DNA of 64,000 nucleotides, from positions 248,001-312,000 of the forward strand of contig NZ_AQHJ01000035.1 of assembly GCF_014925405.1 (NCBI RefSeq), given 5' to 3'. Both the position numbers and the translations under genes were made by a program. Below, one piece after another: positions 43,099 through 51,640 of this stretch (its first letter is position 1; every line of letters starts with the position of its first letter). Source of the DNA: Pseudoalteromonas ulvae UL12. GTDB lineage: Bacteria > Pseudomonadota > Gammaproteobacteria > Enterobacterales > Alteromonadaceae. The notes below the pieces were generated by a model. The model did not search any database. It was given only the letters and a program-made list of their open reading frames with translations, and had not been told where the DNA came from.

Positions 43099-44137
43099 AA
43101 TATACAAGGGCACGGATGAGTTCATTTGTTCGTGCATATTTAACAACCTCACCATCGCCCATTTGCCATGTTGCGTTACCATAACCCCAAGGGATCATCA
43201 CTTTACAGTTTAAATCAGCAGCTGCTGTCAGGGCATCTTCAGGTGTGGTATGCACATAACGGTACCACTTTGGGTATTGCTCACTGTGATAAGACGCAAT
43301 AGGCATCAAACAGACATCGATGTCGCCATAACGCTGTTGTATATCTTTAAAATGTGGCGAATAGCCGGTATCGCCAGCAAAAAAGAGTGTATGACCTTGA
43401 TATTCAATGATCCACCCTCCCCACAAAGCTTGTTCATCATCATTATAAAAAGGAATTAAATAACGACTATTGAAGTGGTGAGCGGGCACTGAGTGGATGG
43501 TCAGTTCCCCTTGTTTTTGTTGGCTATACCAAGGAAGTTCAGTGATATTATAACCACCAGATGGAAAGTAATCTGCCATATCAAGGGGCACATAATAGGT
43601 CGGTTTTGTGCCAATCGAGGCTAAATCTGTTTTGTTAAAATGGTCATAATGCAAATGGGAGTAAAGTACCGCATTGGTTTTGCGCAATTCAGTGTCGCTT
43701 AGTTGGGCTGGCTGCTGTCGATACAAGCCGCCACTCCATTTAAATGCGACATCGACAGGCCAATCAAATTGATCAAAAACAGGATCAATTAAAATATGTT
43801 GATTGTCGCCAGTAGTAAGTTGAAAACTGGCATGCCCGAGCCATTTAACGGCAAAGCCAGTGTTCAAACTAGGTCTGATTTGGTCGGCAATATAGTGGCA
43901 TTGTGTGGCGGGTTGATTGATTTCACAACTCAGCTCTTGACGCGGGGTATAACAATCTTGTTGGCAAGTAATTGGGTAGGTTTTTTCACCTGCATATTGG
44001 TTGATATAACGTTCATTTTTTTTGAATGTCGTGTTTTTTTCTGCAGGTAGTGTGGTGATGAAATTGCTCGTGCATGCACTGAGCAAAATTAAGAACAAGA
44101 ATGCTAAGGGTGTTTTTAAAGAGTACATAGCAGCCAT
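43091..44137 (-). CDS. Metallo-beta-lactamase-fold lipoprotein, NAPE-PLD/UlaG-like
   Basis: The product (348 residues from ATG 44137; other starts are possible) has a lipoprotein signal ending LLSACTS. The body is a metallo-beta-lactamase hydrolase: VKWLGHASFQLTTGD, SHLHYDHFN (HxHxDH zinc motif), TLFFAGDTGYSPHF, and YRYVHTTPEDALTA with a further zinc-site His. This is the NAPE-phospholipase D-like branch, so a phospho- or acyl-ester of an outer-membrane lipid is a possible target. Anchoring suggests periplasmic work. Confidence 0.8.
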   Translation of the reverse strand: MAAMYSLKTPLAFLFLILLSACTSNFITTLPAEKNTTFKKNERYINQYAGEKTYPITCQQDCYTPRQELSCEINQPATQCHYIADQIRPSLNTGFAVKWLGHASFQLTTGDNQHILIDPVFDQFDWPVDVAFKWSGGLYRQQPAQLSDTELRKTNAVLYSHLHYDHFNKTDLASIGTKPTYYVPLDMADYFPSGGYNITELPWYSQQKQGELTIHSVPAHHFNSRYLIPFYNDDEQALWGGWIIEYQGHTLFFAGDTGYSPHFKDIQQRYGDIDVCLMPIASYHSEQYPKWYRYVHTTPEDALTAAADLNCKVMIPWGYGNATWQMGDGEVVKYARTNELIRALVYFK

Positions 44138-44321
44138 AAGATAATGTATTTTATAATAAATCATAAACTTTTTTAGCCATGCATCCAACTCAATTAGAGT
44201 TGTAAATTGTATCTGGTTGTTGCTAAGTTGCGAGCCTAATTATCAAGTTAGCCATACTAGATACAAGTTAGATAGTGTTAAATAGTAAGGTAGTTCATCC
44301 ATATTTAAAGAGAGGTCTGTG

Positions 44322-44906
44322 ATGGTTAAGTATATAAAAGCAAATGTTGTGTTTGTAATTTTATTAGTGTGGATTGGTAGCCTCACAGGGTGCAGTAGTC
44401 TTAATTCTCTGGTTCTATATCAAATCAGTGAGCAAACAATTAATCAACAAACAGCCGCGCAGCTGTCGAGTTTAGCTGCTGAACATCGCGTGATGGGGAT
44501 CCCTGTGACGCTTGGTGTCACACAGGCACTTTTTACCGTAGGGCCGGATGGTAAAGATGTGGTGCGTTTGACGGTCAAAGCCCAAGCGAATATCAAGATG
44601 TTTGGTTTGCGCTACCCCGTGTTATTACACTCGTCACTGGAAGCGAAACCTGTTTATCGCGGGCAAGATCACAGTATCTATTTACAACAATTGGCAATTT
44701 TACATTCATCGATTGAGGCCGCAGGTTTTAAAGGTAACTTGAAACCTTTAGATGATAATTTGCAGGCGTTAATTTCGCAGTTTTTAGCTGCGAACCCGAT
44801 TTATACCCTCAATGAACAAAATCCAACAGAACGATTGCTGATGAGTGTACCTGTGGATATTAAAATTAAAGCAGGCTTAGTTGAACTGACACCCAGTCTT
44901 CATTAA
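44322..44906 (+). CDS. DUF1439 family lipoprotein
   Basis: The 194-residue protein has a lipoprotein signal (GSLTGCSS) and the DUF1439 layout of YceB-like outer-membrane lipoproteins: repeated strands with VTLGVTQALFTVG, KAQANIKMFGLRYPV and SIYLQQLAIL. These tubular lipid-binding-type folds may bind lipid. ATG 44322 follows AGAGG; GTG 44319 is a lesser option. No terminator separates it from the protease gene downstream. Confidence 0.75.
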   Translation: MVKYIKANVVFVILLVWIGSLTGCSSLNSLVLYQISEQTINQQTAAQLSSLAAEHRVMGIPVTLGVTQALFTVGPDGKDVVRLTVKAQANIKMFGLRYPVLLHSSLEAKPVYRGQDHSIYLQQLAILHSSIEAAGFKGNLKPLDDNLQALISQFLAANPIYTLNEQNPTERLLMSVPVDIKIKAGLVELTPSLH

Positions 44907-45029
44907 CTAGAGCCGCAATGCTGAAAAAGTTTGAATAAAATATTTGAGGTTGTGGGCAATTTTGCTTCTAAATGGGCGATCGTCACCTACACTGGTTCAT
45001 TACAGTATCAATCTTGGCCGGTGATAAAA

Positions 45030-48000
45030 ATGACACGTATGATTTTACCTTTGCTCTTGCTCAGTTTGTTATTTATACCTGTTTCAACTGTGCATGCAAG
45101 TTCCTTACAAAGTGCTTCTCTTTGGCATGATGTGAACATTCAAGAGTCTCTTGAACAACTTACTGACGTCAATGTAGTTGCAAAGGACTACCGATTATTA
45201 GCAGCGAATATGACTACATTGGAGCAGCAGCTTTTTGCTTCTTCAGAGGTAACGCTTAACTTACCAATGCCCGATGGGCGCTTCCAAGCTTTTAATTTAA
45301 CCTATGATCCGATTTACCCGAGTGCTTTAGCTGAGCGCTATCCTTCCATTCGCACTTTTGTGGGTTATCAAGTTGGAGATAAGCGACAGACTGGTCGCTT
45401 TGATATCACTCCCCACGGTTTTCATGCCATGGTTTTTTATCAAGATCAGTGGGTGATGATCGATCCACTTCAGAAGGGTAATAATCAGCGCTATATTAGT
45501 TATTTTAAACGCACACTGCAGCAAGCCCAAGCTCGTCGTTATGACGAAGTCTTACTGCCAGAAATTGTGCAAAACATGGCTCAAACGCCTGTTTCAGCGA
45601 CCATGAACGACACCCTAAAAACATATCGAATTGCAGTTGCAGCAGCAGGTGAGTTTACGGCGTTTCATGGCGGCACAAAAGAGCTAGGTTTAGCGGCAAT
45701 TGTCACCGTTATTAATCGCGTCAATCAAGTGTATAAAACTGATTTAGGCGTACGTTTAGAGCTGGTGGGAAATAACGACAGTGTTGTATTCACCGATGCC
45801 AATAGCGATCCTTATGCAAATGATGACACCGATCTTGATACCAATGAGTCGGTGATGAATACAAATATCGGGTCTGCTAATTATGATATTGGCCATGTAA
45901 TGAATACCGGAGGTGGCGGAGTTGCCTATTTAGGTGTGGTCTGTGGTAATTTCAAGTGGGGAGGAATGACAGGCTCAGGCAACCCAATTAATGATGGCTT
46001 TTCAATTGATTATGTAGCTCATGAAATCGGGCATCAATTTGGGGGCCAGCATACATTTAATGGTTTAGCGGGCAGTTGTGGTACGCGCTCAGCTAACGAT
46101 GCCTATGAGCCTGGCAGTGGCTCAACCATTATGGCGTATGCGGGGATCTGTTCAGAACAAAACTTACAAAATAACAGTGATGCATTTTTTCATGCCCATT
46201 CCGTGGCACAAATTAATCAATATATTGCGCAGTCTGGTAGCTGCGCGAGCACTACGCCTCTTAATAATACCGCGCCAGTTGTGAATGCAGGCAATGATTA
46301 CACTATTCCTGCCAATACGCCTTTTGTTTTGACTGGTCAAGCTACGGATAACGATACTCTCAGCTATTCTTGGGAACAGCTCGATTTAGGCACTGAGTCC
46401 AATAGTGTTGCAGACATGGTGGACGATGGCAGTCGCCCGTTATTTCGTTCATGGCTGCCGACGAACTCAGCAATACGTTATTTGCCCCGATTGCCAGATG
46501 TGTTAAGTGCCAGCCAAACTCTGGGTGAAACTATGGCAGTGACAAACCGCTCGTTGAATTTTCGCTTAATAGCGCGTGATGGTGCCGGAAATACCGCCAG
46601 CGATAATATGGTGGTCACGGTGACCACCAGTGCAGGGCCTCTTAAAGTCACTGCACCTAATACCTCAGATAGCTGGACTCATAGCAATACCCCGACAGTT
46701 ATTTGGGATCCGGCAGGGACACAAAACGCGCCTATTTCCTGCGCTGAAGTAGATATCCATATATCGTCAGATGGTGGCATGACCTTTAGTCATCTCATCG
46801 CGAATAAAACCCCTAATGATGGCAGTGAAAATGTACAAATTCCGCCAGTCAATACCAGTAATGCCCGCTTAAAAATACAATGCTCAGATAACATTTTTTA
46901 TGCTGTCAACAATGGCAATTTCAGTATTACAGGTGTGAATCCAGATGCGAAGCCTCCAGTTATAACGGGTCAGCAAATGATAAATGGCGATGAAGATACA
47001 GCGATTGCAATCGCGTTTGCAGATTTGCAAGTTACCGATCCCGATAGTAGCTACCCAACTGGATTTTCGATGCAGCTACAGCCCGGCGAGAATTACACCG
47101 TGAATGGACAGTCGGTGACAGGCTCTGCAAACTTTAACGGTGAATTAAGTGTGCCAGTGATTATTAATGATGGCTTGCTCGACAGCAACACTTTTAATCT
47201 TGCGGTAACAGTTAACCCAGTTAATGATGCGCCGATGATTTCAGCCATAGCTGCTCAAGTTATCAATGAAGACACAACAGCACAGGTTGGTCTTTCTGAC
47301 ATCACCATTATTGATAGTGATACCAGCCAAAATGCGCAATCCGTCCATGTGGTAGCGGGTAATAACTACACATTTAATGGAGCGACTTACACTCCTTCGG
47401 TTAATTATTCCGGGTTTTTAAATGTGAATGTTCGAGTGAATGATGGTGAGTTAGACAGCAATATTTTTCCGATGATGGTCACAGTGACTGCGGTTAATGA
47501 TGCGCCAGTCATTCAAGATACCGCCATTATTACAGTCGATGAAGACCAGTCAATTACAATTGATAAAAGTATGCTCACGATTGTCGACCCTGATAACACC
47601 TTAGATGAGCTATCAGTGAGTTTACTCGCCGGTGAGCAATACACCTTAGATGGATCGCGAGTGCTCCCCGCTGCTAATTTTAATGGCCCGCTCTTAGTGA
47701 ATGCGACAGTCAGTGATGATGAATTAAGCACTACAAGTCAGTTTACTGTGACGGTCAATGGAGTCAATGACGCGCCCTTAGCTGTAAATGACAGTGTGTC
47801 TATGGTGCAAGACAGCAGTGTGGTCATCAATGTACTGGCCAATGACACGGACGTAGATGGTGATCAACTACAGATCACCAGTGTGTCTACCAATGGTTCA
47901 GGGGCAGTGAGTCATGATGGTAATCAAATCAGCTTTACTGCTGCAACTGGGTTTACTGGCTCAGAAATCTTGACTTACACTATCAGTGATGGACAGGGCG

Positions 48001-48170
48001 CAAGCCACAACGCGGATGTCAATGTAACAGTGAATGCAGCGACCGTACCTGTTGAAAATAACGATCAAGGAGGTGGGGGCAGTGTCGGCTGGTGGTTGCT
48101 TGGACTTATGGGGCTGATTAGCTATCGCCGCCGCTTGCTATTTAAGAAATGTCACTGGGAGTCGGTATGA
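45030..48170 (+). CDS. Secreted zinc metalloprotease with cadherin-like repeats and GlyGly-CTERM
   Basis: From ATG 45030 a 1046-residue precursor with signal peptide (ending VHA). The reprolysin-like protease domain has HEIGHQFGGQH (His331, Glu332, His335, His341), the metzincin HExxHxxGxxH site, and a Met-turn in STIMAYAG. Several 80-100-residue beta-modules with NDAP linkers (cadherin/Ig-like) follow, ending with a Big-type domain (VLANDTDVDGD). The C-terminus, GGGGSVGWWLLGLMGLISYRRR, is a GlyGly-CTERM sorting tail, cut by a rhombosortase after type II export. The enzyme should digest extracellular protein. Confidence 0.85.
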   Translation: MTRMILPLLLLSLLFIPVSTVHASSLQSASLWHDVNIQESLEQLTDVNVVAKDYRLLAANMTTLEQQLFASSEVTLNLPMPDGRFQAFNLTYDPIYPSALAERYPSIRTFVGYQVGDKRQTGRFDITPHGFHAMVFYQDQWVMIDPLQKGNNQRYISYFKRTLQQAQARRYDEVLLPEIVQNMAQTPVSATMNDTLKTYRIAVAAAGEFTAFHGGTKELGLAAIVTVINRVNQVYKTDLGVRLELVGNNDSVVFTDANSDPYANDDTDLDTNESVMNTNIGSANYDIGHVMNTGGGGVAYLGVVCGNFKWGGMTGSGNPINDGFSIDYVAHEIGHQFGGQHTFNGLAGSCGTRSANDAYEPGSGSTIMAYAGICSEQNLQNNSDAFFHAHSVAQINQYIAQSGSCASTTPLNNTAPVVNAGNDYTIPANTPFVLTGQATDNDTLSYSWEQLDLGTESNSVADMVDDGSRPLFRSWLPTNSAIRYLPRLPDVLSASQTLGETMAVTNRSLNFRLIARDGAGNTASDNMVVTVTTSAGPLKVTAPNTSDSWTHSNTPTVIWDPAGTQNAPISCAEVDIHISSDGGMTFSHLIANKTPNDGSENVQIPPVNTSNARLKIQCSDNIFYAVNNGNFSITGVNPDAKPPVITGQQMINGDEDTAIAIAFADLQVTDPDSSYPTGFSMQLQPGENYTVNGQSVTGSANFNGELSVPVIINDGLLDSNTFNLAVTVNPVNDAPMISAIAAQVINEDTTAQVGLSDITIIDSDTSQNAQSVHVVAGNNYTFNGATYTPSVNYSGFLNVNVRVNDGELDSNIFPMMVTVTAVNDAPVIQDTAIITVDEDQSITIDKSMLTIVDPDNTLDELSVSLLAGEQYTLDGSRVLPAANFNGPLLVNATVSDDELSTTSQFTVTVNGVNDAPLAVNDSVSMVQDSSVVINVLANDTDVDGDQLQITSVSTNGSGAVSHDGNQISFTAATGFTGSEILTYTISDGQGASHNADVNVTVNAATVPVENNDQGGGGSVGWWLLGLMGLISYRRRLLFKKCHWESV

Positions 48171-48541
48171 AATATTACGTTTTGTGGCTTATAGGACTGA
48201 TGGTGTTAGTCGGATGTGATAAGCAGTCAACACCTGCACAGCAAGAAACCACCAGTCCGATTGGCGCATTAAGTTGGTTAGAGCAAGCAGATGTCGACAC
48301 TGATATCGCACATGCGTTATCAGAAAACGATTTTCGTTTATGGGCCATTGCTGGCAGAGGAATGAAAATTCCAGGCTTATCGGATGAGCAAATCACTCAA
48401 GCTGAAACTCAGTGTCAAACCCGTATGATGCCGGGAATGGGCGATGTGATCACTGATCCTGAGCATAAAAAGTGGTGGAACAAAGGGCGAGATTATGCCA
48501 AATCTTACAATCAGCGGATGTTGGCTTATTGTTTAAAATAA
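48167..48541 (+). CDS. Small lipoprotein, unknown function
   Basis: A 124-residue lipoprotein; signal ends VLVGCDK. The start overlaps the protease stop (ATGA, 48167-48170), so it is cotranslated with it. The mature part has two cysteines (QCQT and YCLK) and a helical middle. No family is recognised. Its coupling to the protease suggests a helper or inhibitor role, as inference. A strong terminator follows. Confidence 0.6.
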   Translation: MKYYVLWLIGLMVLVGCDKQSTPAQQETTSPIGALSWLEQADVDTDIAHALSENDFRLWAIAGRGMKIPGLSDEQITQAETQCQTRMMPGMGDVITDPEHKKWWNKGRDYAKSYNQRMLAYCLK

Positions 48542-48568
48542 CATTTAGTTGCGGTTAATTCATCCATC

Positions 48569-48594
48569 GGCGAGGAGAAATCCTCGCCTTTTTT
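48569..48594 (+). terminator. Intrinsic terminator of the protease operon
   Basis: GGCGAGGA-GAAA-TCCTCGCC followed by six T. Confidence 0.9.
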
Positions 48595-48608
48595 ATTGTC
48601 ACTTAAGC

Positions 48609-49040
48609 CTAGTTGAGGTCATGGCATACTTTATCAAGTAACTGAATTAATTGGCTTATATCATCTTGATTGATGCTTGGAAAGGCACATTGAATTTGCT
48701 CGGGAATGGTCTGAGCCTGATGTGCTAACTCTCTTCCTTTAGAGGTGAGTTTGACCACTTTACGGCGTTTATCTTCGTCGCTTGCGAATACGTGTAAATA
48801 ATCTTTGCTTTGCATTTTTTTTAAGATCAATGTCATGGCGCCACCATCAATGGCTGTTTTTTCTAACAGCGCTTGGATAGTAATGTCATCTTGTTGCCAC
48901 AGCGCCATCATCACCACATATTGCGGATAAGTGAGATCTAACGCATCGAGCAAAGGCCGATAAGTCCGTATTAATGCATTTGATGCCATGTAAAGCCGAT
49001 GGCATACCTGTTTATCAAGCTGTAATTGTGAATAAGTCAT
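48609..49040 (-). CDS. ohrR: OhrR, MarR-family organic peroxide repressor
   Basis: The 143-residue MarR protein has the OhrR mark: the reactive Cys13 in KQVCHRLYMASNALIRTY, then a winged helix (ITIQALLEKTAIDGGAMTLILKKMQSKDYL) and the wing DEDKRRKVVKLT. Peroxide oxidises Cys13 and frees the repressor from DNA. It is divergent from ohr, with two palindromes in the shared gap. Confidence 0.92.
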   Translation of the reverse strand: MTYSQLQLDKQVCHRLYMASNALIRTYRPLLDALDLTYPQYVVMMALWQQDDITIQALLEKTAIDGGAMTLILKKMQSKDYLHVFASDEDKRRKVVKLTSKGRELAHQAQTIPEQIQCAFPSINQDDISQLIQLLDKVCHDLN

Positions 49041-49071
49041 AGCGCCTCCAAAAAAGTTATTTTATTTTGTG

Positions 49072-49086
49072 TGCAAAGTATTTGCA
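49072..49086. promoter_or_regulatory. Candidate OhrR operator 1
   Basis: TGCAAA-GTA-TTTGCA, perfect arms, in the ohrR-ohr divergent gap. Confidence 0.6.
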
Positions 49087-49111
49087 ATCAATAAAAATTC
49101 GCGTATATTAT

Positions 49112-49123
49112 TTTGCATGCAAA
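49112..49123. promoter_or_regulatory. Candidate OhrR operator 2
   Basis: TTTGCATGCAAA, a perfect 12-base palindrome 34 bases before the ohr start. Confidence 0.6.
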
Positions 49124-49157
49124 CTATATTGTTAACTTAAACTCAATAGGAATCACA

Positions 49158-49586
49158 ATGAAGACTTTAAACGATGTACTTTATACAGCTAAAGCGACGG
49201 CAACGGGTGGTCGTGAAGGATCAGCGAAATCAGATGACGGACGATTAGATGTCAATTTATCAACTCCCAAAGGATTAGGTGGTGATGATGGTCAAGGCAC
49301 TAATCCAGAGCAGTTATTTGCGGCAGGGTATGCAGCGTGTTTTATTGGCGCGTTAAAGTTTGTCGCAGGACAAGCAAAAATTGCTTTACCAAAAGAGACA
49401 CATATTGATTCAGAAGTATCAATAGGCCCTATTCCAGCTGGATTTGGTATTGCGGTTAAATTATCTGTGTCATTGGGTGAGATGGACAAAACACAAGCGC
49501 AGGCTTTAGTCGAACAAGCTCATCAGGTGTGTCCTTATTCAAATGCTACTCGCGGCAATATTAGCGTGGAATTATCGGTTAAATAA
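49158..49586 (+). CDS. ohr: Organic hydroperoxide resistance protein Ohr
   Basis: The 142-residue OsmC/Ohr-family peroxidase has both redox cysteines: Cys61 in AAGYAACFIGA and Cys125 in VCPYSNATRGN, plus a glutamate (TNPEQLFAAG) and Arg19 (GGREG) that shape the active site. It reduces organic hydroperoxides with dihydrolipoyl thiols. ATG 49158 fits the family start; an earlier in-frame ATG lies in operator 2. Confidence 0.95.
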   Translation: MKTLNDVLYTAKATATGGREGSAKSDDGRLDVNLSTPKGLGGDDGQGTNPEQLFAAGYAACFIGALKFVAGQAKIALPKETHIDSEVSIGPIPAGFGIAVKLSVSLGEMDKTQAQALVEQAHQVCPYSNATRGNISVELSVK

Positions 49587-49608
49587 TCAGTCGATTATCT
49601 CAAATGCC

Positions 49609-50853
49609 CTAGACAAAGTTTAAGCTCACGCGGTAGTAATGGTTGCTTTGGCTAATGTTTAGGGTAATTGCCAGTTGTTGGCACACTTGTTTGATTATAA
49701 ATAAACCGACTCCAAAGCTTTCGGTCTTGGCTGCTCCTTGAACTGGTTTTATAGGAGCAGCTATCTGATTTGAAAAGCAAATTTGAGCGTCTGATAATCG
49801 AATGTTCACCTGACCATCTAGGCTGTATTTGGCCGCATTTTGAAGAATATTGTCGATTAATAATTGCCAAAGTTCGGGGTTTACATTTAGGTTAGTCAGT
49901 TGCATGGGCTGATCGTAAATGATTACCAAAGACGACTCACGTTGTGACAAAGTGGTCAATGAATGTTTAATACTGGCTTGCACATCAACTAAACATGATT
50001 CAAGAGGTGTCGATTGCCAAAGCAGTAATAAACGCTGGCTCAATTGTTTCATTTTCTCCGTTGCCATTTCTACTTTACAGAATGTCTGCCACACCTCTTC
50101 TTCGATATCATCTAATTGCGCTAAGCGAGACAATGCCGCCTGTTGTATTGCAATGGGTGTGCGTAACTCATGAGCCAGAAACTGTAAAAATAGCGTTTTT
50201 TGCTCGACAGCTTGCTGCTGTTGCAGCAGTAAATCGGCGTTTTCTTGTTTTATTTGATTGAGTAAATTTAATGGCGCCAGCAATTCATCAAACGCAACGT
50301 TTTTTGGTAAAGGGAGTGGGGTGGAATGTGTGGCTAATTGTTTAATCCAAGGAGTGAACGTGCCAAATTGTGACGCTAAACGACGTCCTAAATAATTCAA
50401 ATAGATAAAAAAGCCGAGCAAAATGACTAAGGAGATAATGGCAAGCCGATTAAAATCAGATAGCTGCGTGTCAATATCAAAATAATGAAGCACGTAAAAA
50501 ACAGGGGCATTTTTATGAGTTTTATAAGGCAAAATATACACTAAGTGTGAATTGAGCTCGATTAAATGCACAGTATTAATCGGCAAAGGCATAAAAGATA
50601 GCAAGGCATCAGGCAGTGCCTTTGCTGAAAAATAATATTCTTTTACTTGAGGATCAAACTCGATGATCTCATCATTAGGTTGGTAGGCTTCACTTAAAGT
50701 TTCTGCTTCATACTGGATATAATAATCAGTGGAGTCATCTAAGCCAATGTAGTGACTATAAGTCAGTAAACATACGACGATGAGGCTCATAACAATAAAA
50801 ATACCCGCCAGTTGCAACTTCAAAAAACGAAGAAACGATGTCTGCTCTGTCAT
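49609..50853 (-). CDS. Sensor histidine kinase
   Basis: The 414-residue kinase has a first membrane helix (13-30), a periplasmic sensor region (about 31-135), a second helix (about 137-155), a dimerisation domain with phospho-acceptor His228 in AHELRTPIA, then an ATPase domain with LIDNILQNAAKYS and FGVGLFIIKQ. The usual DxGxG box is not visible at its expected place; FSNQ stands there, so ATP handling may be weak. It overlaps the regulator gene by four bases. Confidence 0.8.
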   Translation of the reverse strand: MTEQTSFLRFLKLQLAGIFIVMSLIVVCLLTYSHYIGLDDSTDYYIQYEAETLSEAYQPNDEIIEFDPQVKEYYFSAKALPDALLSFMPLPINTVHLIELNSHLVYILPYKTHKNAPVFYVLHYFDIDTQLSDFNRLAIISLVILLGFFIYLNYLGRRLASQFGTFTPWIKQLATHSTPLPLPKNVAFDELLAPLNLLNQIKQENADLLLQQQQAVEQKTLFLQFLAHELRTPIAIQQAALSRLAQLDDIEEEVWQTFCKVEMATEKMKQLSQRLLLLWQSTPLESCLVDVQASIKHSLTTLSQRESSLVIIYDQPMQLTNLNVNPELWQLLIDNILQNAAKYSLDGQVNIRLSDAQICFSNQIAAPIKPVQGAAKTESFGVGLFIIKQVCQQLAITLNISQSNHYYRVSLNFV

Positions 50854-51512
50854 TTTAATGCGACTCCTGCTCCGCGATGAGTATGCAAGATTACCGACTC
50901 ATCATCACGCTGTAAGTTATGTCTGAGGCGATTTAATAATGTTTTATATTTATCAATGTTGTCGGTCTGATCAGGCCACAAGGATGCCATGATGTGATCT
51001 TTGCTAACCAAGTTTGGACTGTGATGACACAATAGGGTCATTAATTGCCACTGTTTGGGTGACAAAGTGATCACCCGATTTGACCGACAAATCTGTCTTT
51101 GGCCAAAATCGACAGTTAATGTATCAAGGGTAAATTGGTTCACGTTAGCGGGTTGCTTCACTCGGATCATAATGTTTAAACGTGCTAATAATTCGGCCAA
51201 CTCGAATGGTTTACATATATATTCGATGGCTCCGAGTGAGAACGCTTTTAATTTATCATCTAGTTCAGACCGAGCACTAATGAACATCACTGGCGGGCAA
51301 AAGGACAAAGCTGCTAATTGTTCACAGACACTAAATCCATCGTAATAGGGCATTTCAATATCAAGGATAACCGCATCGTAATGGTTTGTTTTTAAAAGGT
51401 TCATCGCAATTCGGCCATTGGGTGCGTAATCACATTCAACGTCCTCGGCTTCAAGGTAATCAATAATTAAGGTGGCTAAATGACTCTCATCTTCTGCCAA
51501 TAACACTATCAT
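50850..51512 (-). CDS. OmpR-family response regulator
   Basis: The 220-residue regulator has a receiver domain with phospho-acceptor Asp51 (AVILDIEMPYYDG), acidic pocket ED, and Lys in YICKPF, then a winged-helix domain (LVSKDHIMASLWPDQTDNIDKYKTLLNRLR). It is cotranscribed with the kinase (ATGA overlap). Target genes are unknown; none is obviously linked. Confidence 0.9.
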   Translation of the reverse strand: MIVLLAEDESHLATLIIDYLEAEDVECDYAPNGRIAMNLLKTNHYDAVILDIEMPYYDGFSVCEQLAALSFCPPVMFISARSELDDKLKAFSLGAIEYICKPFELAELLARLNIMIRVKQPANVNQFTLDTLTVDFGQRQICRSNRVITLSPKQWQLMTLLCHHSPNLVSKDHIMASLWPDQTDNIDKYKTLLNRLRHNLQRDDESVILHTHRGAGVALK

Positions 51513-51640
51513 TACTTAAGTACTCAGTAGGTCAATGTTGAATAGTGCTTCAAGTGTAGCATTGCTGCGAACTCGACTGTTACCTGACGGTTACCTTAGT
51601 TATGTTAAGTTTGCTCAGCTTTTTTAATTGGAGTGTGATA

